A stretch of 35,009 nucleotides of DNA from Phosphoribacter sp044220725. Lineage in GTDB: Bacteria > Actinomycetota > Actinomycetes > Actinomycetales > Dermatophilaceae. Below, piece after piece: positions 25,488 through 32,194 of the stretch (its first letter is position 1; every line of letters starts with the position of its first letter). The notes under the pieces were generated by a model. It worked only from the letters and a program-made list of their open reading frames with translations. It made no database searches and was not told the DNA's origin. The translations under genes were made by a program, and so were the position numbers. The DNA is taken from assembly GCA_044220725.1 (NCBI GenBank), contig JBGAQN010000015.1, forward strand, positions 1-35,009, in the 5' to 3' direction.

Positions 25488-26929
25488 CGGTCAACACCTC
25501 CCATAACCGGGTCGATGGACGCGACCGCGACGATGACGTCGGCGACCTGGCCGCCTTCGCACATGATCGACGTCGCTTGCAAGTTGTTGAAGGACGGGTC
25601 CCGGAAATGCGCCCGGTAGGGGCGGGTGCCACCGTCAGAGACGAGATGACAGCCGAGCTCGCCCTTGGCGCTCTCGACGCCGACGTACGCCTGGCCAGGC
25701 GGCACCCGGAAACCCTCGGTGACGAGCTTGAAGTGATGGATGAGGTCTTCCATCGACGTGCCCATGATCGTGCGGATGTGGTCGAGGCTGTTGCCCATGC
25801 CGTCAGAACCAATGGCCAACTGGGCCGGCCAGGCAATCTTCTTGTCCGCGACCATGACCGGCTGCCCAGCACTGGCCTCGAGTCGATCGGCGCACTGGGT
25901 GACGATCCGCAACGACTGGTACATCTCGTCCAGCCGGATCCGCAGTCGGCCGTAGGCGTCGGCGGTGTCGCGGGTGATGACGTCGAAGTCGTAGGTCTCG
26001 TAGCCGCAATAGGGGGCGGACTTGCGCAGGTCGTGCGGCAGACCGGCTGAGCGCAGCACCGGTCCGGTGATCCCCAAGGCCATGCAGCCGGCCAGGTCGA
26101 GGTGACCGATGCCGACCATGCGGCCCTTGACGATGGGGTTCTCGTTGACGAGCAACTCCAGCTCGCGAATGCCCTTGCGAATCTCCGGGACCACCTCGCG
26201 AATCGTGTCGATCGCGCCCGGCGGTAGGTCTTGGGCCACCCCGCCAGGACGAATGTAGGCGTTGTTCATCCGCAGGCCGGTGATCATCTCGATGATCTGG
26301 AAGATCCGCTCCCGCTCACGGAAGCCGATCGTCATGACGGTGGTCGCGCCCATCTCCATCCCACCCGTGCCGATGCACACCAGGTGGGAAGAGATCCGGG
26401 TCAACTCCATCATGAGTACCCGGATGACCGAGGCGCGCTCAGGGATGTCGTCGGTGACCCCGAGCAACTTTTCGATGGCCAGGCAGTAGGCGGCCTCCTG
26501 GAACATCGGGGTGAGGTAGTCCATCCTGGTGCAGAAGGTGACGCCCTGCACCCAGGTGCGGTATTCCATGTTCTTCTCGATGCCGGTGTGCAGGTAGCCG
26601 ATCCCCGCCCGGGTCTCGGTCACCGTCTCGCCATCGAGCTCGAGGATGAGCCGGAGCACGCCGTGCGTCGACGGGTGCTGCGGGCCCATGTTGACGACGA
26701 TCCGCTCCTCGTGCAGCGAGGTGGCTTCGTCAACAAGGTCGTCCCAGTCGCCCGCGTCACTCACCGTGAAGACCGGCGAGTCGAGAAGGTCCTCGGCCGC
26801 GCTGGTGGCGGTGTGCTCGCTCGCGCCCAGCCGTGGGTCCGGGCCAGGGCTCGTGCGAGTCACGGTGTCGGCCTCGTCATCGGGAACGCGGGGGTTGTCG
26901 GTCATGTCGGGTCCCAGGTCGGCGGCCAT
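25484..26929 (-). CDS. nuoD: NADH-quinone oxidoreductase subunit D
   Basis: NuoD (49-kDa subunit) forms the quinone-reduction site together with NuoB and NuoH. The core starts with VVNMGPQHPSTHGVLRL, whose His residues lie at the quinone headgroup. GYLHTGIEKNMEYRTW and PGGVAQDLP follow, and the protein ends in FDPVMGGVDR-like sequence (IDPVMGGVDR). At 481 residues it has an acidic, Asp/Thr/Ser-rich N-terminal extension of about 75 residues ahead of the core. ATG 26929 shares its A with the nuoC stop; an internal ATG at 26905 is the alternative start. The longer open frame upstream overlaps nuoC and is rejected. Confidence 0.95.
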   Translation of the reverse strand: MAADLGPDMTDNPRVPDDEADTVTRTSPGPDPRLGASEHTATSAAEDLLDSPVFTVSDAGDWDDLVDEATSLHEERIVVNMGPQHPSTHGVLRLILELDGETVTETRAGIGYLHTGIEKNMEYRTWVQGVTFCTRMDYLTPMFQEAAYCLAIEKLLGVTDDIPERASVIRVLMMELTRISSHLVCIGTGGMEMGATTVMTIGFRERERIFQIIEMITGLRMNNAYIRPGGVAQDLPPGAIDTIREVVPEIRKGIRELELLVNENPIVKGRMVGIGHLDLAGCMALGITGPVLRSAGLPHDLRKSAPYCGYETYDFDVITRDTADAYGRLRIRLDEMYQSLRIVTQCADRLEASAGQPVMVADKKIAWPAQLAIGSDGMGNSLDHIRTIMGTSMEDLIHHFKLVTEGFRVPPGQAYVGVESAKGELGCHLVSDGGTRPYRAHFRDPSFNNLQATSIMCEGGQVADVIVAVASIDPVMGGVDR

Positions 26930-27672
26930 CAGTTGAACGCCCTCCGCTCGTCGGCCGGGGGCACGGTCGCGCCCTTGTATTCGACCGGAATGCCGCCCAG
27001 CGGGTAGTCCTTGCGCTGCGGGTGGCCCGGCCAGTCGTCGGGCATGAGGATCCTGGTCAGGGCCGGGTGGTCGTCGAAGATGATCCCGAACATGTCCCAG
27101 GTTTCGCGCTCGTGCCACGTCGTCGCGGGGTAGGTCGCGACGATCGACGGGATGTGCGGGTCGGCGTCGGGGCAGACGACCTCGACGCGAATCCGCTTGC
27201 TGCCGTGGGTGATCGACATGAAGTGGTATGCCGCGTGCAACTCACGGTCGGTCTCGCCCGGGAAGTGGACGCCGGACACACCGAGGCACAGCTCGAAGCG
27301 CAGCGCCGGGTCGTCGCGCAGCACCTGGGCGACGACCGGCAGGTGCTCGCGGACGACGAAGACGGTCAGCTCACCGCGGTCGACGACGACCTTCTCCACC
27401 GCGTCGCCGTATGCCGTCCCCGCACCGTCCAGCCCCGCCTCCAGGGCGTCGATGCAGGCGTCGAACCACCCGCCGTAGGGCCGCTCGGAGGCACCTGGCA
27501 TGGCGATGGGGACCACGAGTCCGCCGTAGCCCGTGGTGTCCTGGCCGGCAGTCGCACCGAACATGCCGTGCCGCGCGCCGACGACGACCGGCATACCGAG
27601 ATCGATGGGGCGACCACCGCGGTCGGCGGCGGCGCCGGTCTCCTGCGCCTGGGCGAGGTCGTCGGCGCTCAT
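26929..27672 (-). CDS. nuoC: NADH-quinone oxidoreductase subunit C
   Basis: NuoC (30-kDa subunit) is a structural component of the Q-module with no cofactor. The 247-residue sequence has the family signature ERETWDMFGIIFDDHP followed by LTRILMPDDWPGHPQRKDYP. NuoC and NuoD are separate genes here, unlike the fused NuoCD of E. coli. The first 75 or so residues form a variable actinobacterial N-terminal extension. ATG 27672 overlaps the nuoB stop (ATGA) and is preferred over the longer open frame, which only shadows nuoB. Confidence 0.96.
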   Translation of the reverse strand: MSADDLAQAQETGAAADRGGRPIDLGMPVVVGARHGMFGATAGQDTTGYGGLVVPIAMPGASERPYGGWFDACIDALEAGLDGAGTAYGDAVEKVVVDRGELTVFVVREHLPVVAQVLRDDPALRFELCLGVSGVHFPGETDRELHAAYHFMSITHGSKRIRVEVVCPDADPHIPSIVATYPATTWHERETWDMFGIIFDDHPALTRILMPDDWPGHPQRKDYPLGGIPVEYKGATVPPADERRAFN

Positions 27673-28223
27673 GCCAGCAGCCCCTTCATCTGGTGGGTCG
27701 GCACGGCGGCGAGCGCAGCTTTCTCGGCGGCGCGAGCGGCGGCCACCTTGTTGGCGCCGAGCGGCATCGACTCGATCTGCTCGTGCAGCTTGATGATCGC
27801 GTTGAGCAGCATCTCGGGCCGCGGCGGACAGCCAGGCAGGTAGATGTCGACCGGGACGATGTGGTCGACGCCCTGGACGATGGCGTAGTTGTTGAACATG
27901 CCGCCCGAACTCGCGCACACACCCATGGAGATGACCCACTTGGGGCCGGGCATCTGGTCGTAGACCTGGCGGACGATCGGGGCCATCTTCTGGCTCACCC
28001 GACCGGCCACGATCATCAGGTCGGCCTGGCGGGGCGTCGCCGAGAACCGTTCCATGCCGAACCGGGCGATGTCGTAGTGAGGCGTGCCCACCGCCATCAT
28101 CTCGATCGCACAGCAGGCCAGGCCGAATGTCGCCGGCCAGATCGAGGCCTTGCGCATATAGCCGGCGAGCAGCTCGACGGTGGTGAGCAGGATCCCCGAG
28201 GGGAGCTTCTCTTCCAGACCCAT
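27669..28223 (-). CDS. nuoB: NADH-quinone oxidoreductase subunit B, N2 cluster
   Basis: NuoB holds the terminal [4Fe-4S] cluster N2, which reduces quinone. The ligands are the unusual tandem pair Cys37-Cys38 (GLACCAIEMM), Cys103 in MGVCASSGG and Cys132 in LPGCPPRPE. The 184-residue length is typical. ATG 28223 (MGLEEKLPSG) is chosen because GAGGAAGG lies just upstream and the N-terminus matches the family; the longer frame to 28271 would run into nuoA. A 13-bp gap separates it from nuoA. Confidence 0.97.
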   Translation of the reverse strand: MGLEEKLPSGILLTTVELLAGYMRKASIWPATFGLACCAIEMMAVGTPHYDIARFGMERFSATPRQADLMIVAGRVSQKMAPIVRQVYDQMPGPKWVISMGVCASSGGMFNNYAIVQGVDHIVPVDIYLPGCPPRPEMLLNAIIKLHEQIESMPLGANKVAAARAAEKAALAAVPTHQMKGLLA

Positions 28224-28236
28224 GTCGGTGCCTTCC

Positions 28237-28599
28237 TCAGTCCCACTCAAGGCCGCCACGACGCCAGACATAGGCGTAGGCGACGAAGACGGTCACGATG
28301 AACAGGATCATCTCGACGAGCGCGAACAGGCCCAACTGGTTGAAGGCCACCGCGAACGGGTAAAGGAACACCGACTCGATGTCGAAGATGATGAACAACA
28401 TGGCGGTGAGGTAGTACTTGATTGGCACCCGGCCACCACCAGCCGCCTGCGGAGTGGGCTGGATGCCGCACTCGTAGGCCTCCAACTTGGCCCGGTTGTA
28501 TCGCTTGGGCCCGACGATCAGCGACAGCCCCACGGACACCACCGCGAAGGCTCCGCCGAGGCCTAACAGGAACAACAACGGAACGTAGGACTCGGTCAT
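28237..28599 (-). CDS. nuoA: NADH-quinone oxidoreductase subunit A
   Basis: NuoA is a three-helix membrane subunit at the junction of the two arms of complex I, and here the first gene of the nuo operon. Among the 120 residues, KLEAYECGIQPTP holds the conserved loop cysteine, and KYYLTAMLFIIFDIESVFLYP carries the conserved acidic pair in the second helix. ATG 28599 has AAAGGGAG upstream. The promoter should lie in the 93 bp before it. Confidence 0.97.
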   Translation of the reverse strand: MTESYVPLLFLLGLGGAFAVVSVGLSLIVGPKRYNRAKLEAYECGIQPTPQAAGGGRVPIKYYLTAMLFIIFDIESVFLYPFAVAFNQLGLFALVEMILFIVTVFVAYAYVWRRGGLEWD

Positions 28600-28692
28600 C
28601 CGTCGCTCCCTTTCAGGGTGGGTGCATGCAGGCCGTTCCCCATCCTAGGGGGGCCCGGAAGTGGGTCACTCATGCCTATGGTCCCCGGCATG
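28600..28692 (-). promoter_or_regulatory. Likely nuo operon promoter region
   Basis: This 93-bp gap separates menJ from nuoA. On the minus strand a -10-like TAGGAT lies at 28642-28647, about 43 bases before nuoA. The upstream sequence has only a weak GTGACC-like -35 at a short spacing. The ribosome site AAAGGGAG is at 28606-28613. Read-through from menJ is also possible, since it is on the same strand. Confidence 0.35.
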
Positions 28693-29988
28693 TCAGGCAT
28701 CCGGGACCACCTTGGACATGAGGTGGACGATGCGGTCGTCGAGCCGTCCGCCGTGCTCTTCGGGGAGGTTGGCCATGATCTTGAGCAGGAAGCGCATCAG
28801 TGCCGTCCGGGGCAGGCCGTAGGTCGTCGCCAAGCGCATGACCTCGGGGTTGCCGATCGCTCGGGCGAACCACCGTCCCAGCGTGAAGTAGCCCCCCAGC
28901 TCGTGCTTCATGATCCGCGGGTATGCCGCGAGCGCCCGTTCGCGTCCGGCGTCACTCGGGCGCGCGAGGGCTTGGCCGATGACGTCGGCGCCGACTCGGG
29001 CAGCCTCCAAGGCGTAGTCGATGCCCTCGCCGTTGAACGGGTTGACCATGCCGGCCGCGTCTCCGACGAGAAGGAGGCCATCGGCATACAGCGGGGTGCG
29101 GTTGAAGCCCATCGGCAGGGCGGCGCCGCGGATCGGTCCACCGGCGGGGTCGAAGGCGAGCTCCCAGCGGTCGCCAAGGCTGTCGGCCCAGCGGCGCAGG
29201 ACGTCTTTGTAGTCGGTCTTGCCGAAGGCGCTGCTCGTGTCGAGGATCCCGAGGCCGACGTTGGTGCGGCCGTCCTCAAGCGGGAACAGCCAGCCATAGC
29301 CGGGCATGAGGATCCGGGCGCCGCTGTCGTCGGTGGTCCAGAGCTCGAGGTGCGACTCGAGGTAGTCGTCGCGGCGGGGGCTCGTGTAGTAGGCCCGGAC
29401 CGCGACGCCCATGACGCGGTCCTCGCGCTTGGGCCGCCCGGCCGCGGTGGCCAGGCGGGAGGAGACTCCGTCGGCGGCGACGACGACCTTGGCGCTGTAG
29501 CTCGCGGTCTGGCCCGTGGCGCGCCCGGCCTCGTCGAGGACCTTGGCGCTCACGCCGACCACCCGACCGCGCCCGTCGAACAGCGGCGCGGTGACGCTCG
29601 TCGCCTCGTGCAGCCGCGCGCCCCGGGAGACCGCGTGCTGGGCCAGCGCGTGATCCAGTTGCCGACGGGTGCGGACCATCCCGTATGCCGGGAACGTCGC
29701 GCTCTCGGGCCAGTCGAGGGTGAAGTTGCGTCCGCCGCCGAGGATGCGCAGGCCGCGGGTGCGCTGCCAGCCGGTCGTGTCGATGCCCAGATGGACCAAC
29801 TCGCGGACCGCGCGCGGGGTCAGGCCGTCTCCGCAGATCTTGTCGCGGGGGAAGCTGGCCTTCTCCAACAGGATGACGTCGACCCCTTGGGTGGCCAGAT
29901 ACGCGGCAGTGGCCGAGCCTCCTGGCCCGGCCCCGACGACGATGACGTCGGCGGTCTCTCCCGCCTGGTCAACCGATCCGGTGGTCAC
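28693..29988 (-). CDS. menJ: Geranylgeranyl-reductase-family flavoprotein, probable menaquinone reductase MenJ
   Basis: A 431-residue FAD-dependent oxidoreductase. By context it saturates one or more isoprene units of the menaquinone side chain, as MenJ (Rv0561c) does in M. tuberculosis. The FAD fold is VVGAGPGGSATAAYLA, followed by RDKICGDGLTPRAVREL with the family Cys-Gly-Asp, then GWLFPLEDGRTNVGLG and VGDAAGMVNPFNGEGIDYAL. The start is GTG 29988. It stands between menG and nuoA on the same strand, 99 and 93 bp away, so it probably belongs to a quinone-respiration transcription unit. A role in archaeal-type lipid or chlorophyll reduction is unlikely here. Confidence 0.88.
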   Translation of the reverse strand: MTTGSVDQAGETADVIVVGAGPGGSATAAYLATQGVDVILLEKASFPRDKICGDGLTPRAVRELVHLGIDTTGWQRTRGLRILGGGRNFTLDWPESATFPAYGMVRTRRQLDHALAQHAVSRGARLHEATSVTAPLFDGRGRVVGVSAKVLDEAGRATGQTASYSAKVVVAADGVSSRLATAAGRPKREDRVMGVAVRAYYTSPRRDDYLESHLELWTTDDSGARILMPGYGWLFPLEDGRTNVGLGILDTSSAFGKTDYKDVLRRWADSLGDRWELAFDPAGGPIRGAALPMGFNRTPLYADGLLLVGDAAGMVNPFNGEGIDYALEAARVGADVIGQALARPSDAGRERALAAYPRIMKHELGGYFTLGRWFARAIGNPEVMRLATTYGLPRTALMRFLLKIMANLPEEHGGRLDDRIVHLMSKVVPDA

Positions 29989-30087
29989 TATCGCCCTCGG
30001 TGCGCAGCGGCGCCTCCCGGGCGCCTCTTGTGAAGATTGGCACGAACTCCGGACAGTCTAGGGGGCCCGCCCGGTTCCCCGTCTGCG
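29989..30087 (-). promoter_or_regulatory. menG-menJ gap with GC-rich hairpin
   Basis: GGCGCC at 30009-30014 and again at 30020-30025 form a 6-bp stem around a 5-nt loop in the leader of menJ. A possible -10 (TAGACT on the minus strand, near 30056-30061) lies upstream of it, with no clear -35. It may be a menJ promoter plus leader, or merely a spacer within an operon. Confidence 0.25.
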
Positions 30088-30780
30088 TCAGGGGCGGGTG
30101 GCGCGGTGCAGAGCGACGATGCCGCCGCTGAGATTGCGCCATTGGACCTGCGTCCAGCCAGCGACGCCGATCTGCTCAGCCAACTCGCGCTGCCCCGGCC
30201 AGGCCCGGATCGACTCGGCGAGATAGACGTAAGACTCCGGGTTGGACGACGTCCGCCGCGCGATCGCCGGGAGCGCGCGCATCAGATAGTTGAGGTATGC
30301 CGCCCGCACCGGGCCCCACACCGGCTGGCTGAACTCGCACACCACCAACCGTCCCCCCGGCTTGGTCACCCTGAGGAACTCCCGCAGCGCGGCCTCGACG
30401 TCGACGACATTGCGCAGGCCGAACGACATGGTCACGGCATCGAAGGACGCGTCGGCGAACGGCAGCCGGGTCGCATCAGCAGCCGTGAAAGCCAGGTCGG
30501 GGCGCCGACGTTGCCCGACCCGGAGCATGCCGAGCGAGAAGTCGGCCGGGACGACGTGCACTCCGGCATCGGCGAATGGCTCGGAACTTGTCCCGGTGCC
30601 GGCTGCAATGTCCAAGACGTACTGGCCAGGGAGGGCAGCGACGGCCGCCACGGCCGCCCGCCGCCACAGCCGGTCCTGGCCCATCGACAGCACATCGTTG
30701 GTGAGGTCGTAGCGCTCGGCCACCGTGTCGAACATCGACGCGACGTCCTGCGGTGCCTTGTCCAGGTCGGCCCGAGTCAT
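30088..30780 (-). CDS. menG: Demethylmenaquinone methyltransferase
   Basis: MenG (UbiE family) adds the ring methyl group in the last step of menaquinone synthesis, using S-adenosylmethionine. The 230-residue protein opens with the family segment VASMFDTVAERYDLTNDVLS. It has the SAM-binding motif VLDIAAGTGT, then ADATRLPFADASFDAVTMSFGLRNV, LREFLRVTKPGG and the C-terminal NLSGGIVALHRA. ATG 30780 is chosen because GGGAGG lies 9 bases upstream; the ATG at 30789 abuts that site and is too close. It is divergent from menF and probably heads the menG-menJ(-nuo) strand. Confidence 0.94.
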   Translation of the reverse strand: MTRADLDKAPQDVASMFDTVAERYDLTNDVLSMGQDRLWRRAAVAAVAALPGQYVLDIAAGTGTSSEPFADAGVHVVPADFSLGMLRVGQRRRPDLAFTAADATRLPFADASFDAVTMSFGLRNVVDVEAALREFLRVTKPGGRLVVCEFSQPVWGPVRAAYLNYLMRALPAIARRTSSNPESYVYLAESIRAWPGQRELAEQIGVAGWTQVQWRNLSGGIVALHRATRP

Positions 30781-30879
30781 GGCCGACATCCTCCCATCCT
30801 TCGGGGGACGCCCACCTCGTGGTGACGTGTCCGCACCCCGGCAGGACCGCGGCATACTGAGCCGTAGCATTAGCCCTTG
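30781..30879. promoter_or_regulatory. Divergent menG/menF promoter region
   Basis: About 100 bp between divergent menaquinone genes must hold promoters for both. On the plus strand CATACT (30853-30858) and TAGCAT (30865-30870) resemble -10 elements; the first overlaps an octamer copy (CGGCATAC at 30850-30857). No -35 is convincing. No ribosome binding site precedes menF, so its message may be leaderless. Confidence 0.4.
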
Positions 30880-32172
30880 ATGTTCAGCAGCAGCAGCGCG
30901 CCCGTCCCGGCCGCCTCCGACGCTGTCGCACCGTTGGTCGTGCGGACGGTCGAGATTGGCGACCCCGGACCTCTACTGCACCTGCTCCCCCCCACCGAAC
31001 ACCCCGGCGACGTGCTGTCCTGGGTGCGCCGCGGGGACGGCCTGGTCGGCTGGGGCCGGGCGATGACGTTCGAGACCTCGGGGCCAGATCGGTTCGCCGC
31101 AGCGGACCGATGGTGGCGGCATACCGCCGAACGGGCCGTCGTCCGCGACGAGGTGGGGATGCCCTCCTCCGGCCTGGTCTGTTTCGGCAGCCTGCCGTTC
31201 GCCGACGACTCCCGCGACCGAGCCCGCTTGGTCGTCCCGCGGATCAGCGTCGGGCACAAGGCCGGTCGGTGGTGGGTGACGACGATCGGCGACGGGCCCA
31301 CGCTGACGGTCACCCCGACCCGCGCCTGCGACCCAGCCGCCCCACGCAACGTCACGTTCGCCGACGGGGCGCTGTCCGCAGCCGCCTGGGCCGCCCGAGT
31401 CGCCGAGGCCGTCGCGCGAATCACCACCGGCGACCTGGACAAAGTCGTCTTGGCCAGGGACCTGCTCGTCCAGGCCGAGCAACCGATCGACCCCCGCTGG
31501 GTGCTGCGGGCGCTGGCCGAGAAGTACGACAACACCTGGGTGTTCGCCGTGGCCGGGATGCTGGGCGCGACCCCGGAGTTGCTCGTTCGACGAGAACGCG
31601 GCCTGGTCACCTCTCGCGTGCTGGCCGGAACGATCCGGCGCACCGGCGATGACGCCAAGGACCTCGGCCTGGCCGCATCGTTGGCTCGCTCGAGCAAGGA
31701 CTTGGAAGAGCACGAGTATGCCGTCCGCTCGGTGGCTGAAGCCCTGGCCCCGCATTGCTCGTCGATGTTCGTCCCCGAGTCGCCGTTCGTCCTGCACCTG
31801 CCCAATGTCATGCACTTGGCCACCGACGTCACCGGAGTCGCCGCCAACGGGGCGTCCTCGCTTGGCCTGGCCGCATCGCTGCACCCGTCGGCGGCCGTTG
31901 GCGGCACGCCGACCGACGTCGCGGTGCGCCTCATCGCCGAATTGGAGGGCATGGACCGCGGCCGGTATGCCGGTCCGGTCGGATGGATGGATGCCACCGG
32001 AGACGGCGAATGGGGCATCGCGCTTCGCTCGGGGTGCTACGACCCTCTCGACCCCGCCATGCTGCGGATCTTCGCCGGCTGCGGCATCGTCGCCGGCTCC
32101 GATCCCGAAGCGGAAGTCAGCGAAGCCGACGCCAAGTTCGTCCCCATGCGCGACGCGCTCAGCGGCCGCTGA
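30880..32172 (+). CDS. menF: Isochorismate synthase
   Basis: Isochorismate synthase (chorismate-binding family) makes isochorismate from chorismate, the first committed step of menaquinone synthesis. The 430-residue sequence shows DLDKVVLARDLLV, GATPELLVRRERG, LAGTIRRTGDD, LHPSAAVGGTPTDVA, and the C-terminal IFAGCGIVAGSDPEAEVSEADAKF with the conserved Mg-binding glutamates. ATG 30880 is used; a TTG directly before it (30877) is an alternative start. No Shine-Dalgarno is visible. With menD only 22 bp downstream, the menaquinone role is much more likely than siderophore synthesis (EntC). Confidence 0.93.
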   Translation: MFSSSSAPVPAASDAVAPLVVRTVEIGDPGPLLHLLPPTEHPGDVLSWVRRGDGLVGWGRAMTFETSGPDRFAAADRWWRHTAERAVVRDEVGMPSSGLVCFGSLPFADDSRDRARLVVPRISVGHKAGRWWVTTIGDGPTLTVTPTRACDPAAPRNVTFADGALSAAAWAARVAEAVARITTGDLDKVVLARDLLVQAEQPIDPRWVLRALAEKYDNTWVFAVAGMLGATPELLVRRERGLVTSRVLAGTIRRTGDDAKDLGLAASLARSSKDLEEHEYAVRSVAEALAPHCSSMFVPESPFVLHLPNVMHLATDVTGVAANGASSLGLAASLHPSAAVGGTPTDVAVRLIAELEGMDRGRYAGPVGWMDATGDGEWGIALRSGCYDPLDPAMLRIFAGCGIVAGSDPEAEVSEADAKFVPMRDALSGR

Positions 32173-32194
32173 GCCGCGCGGCATACTCGCTTCT

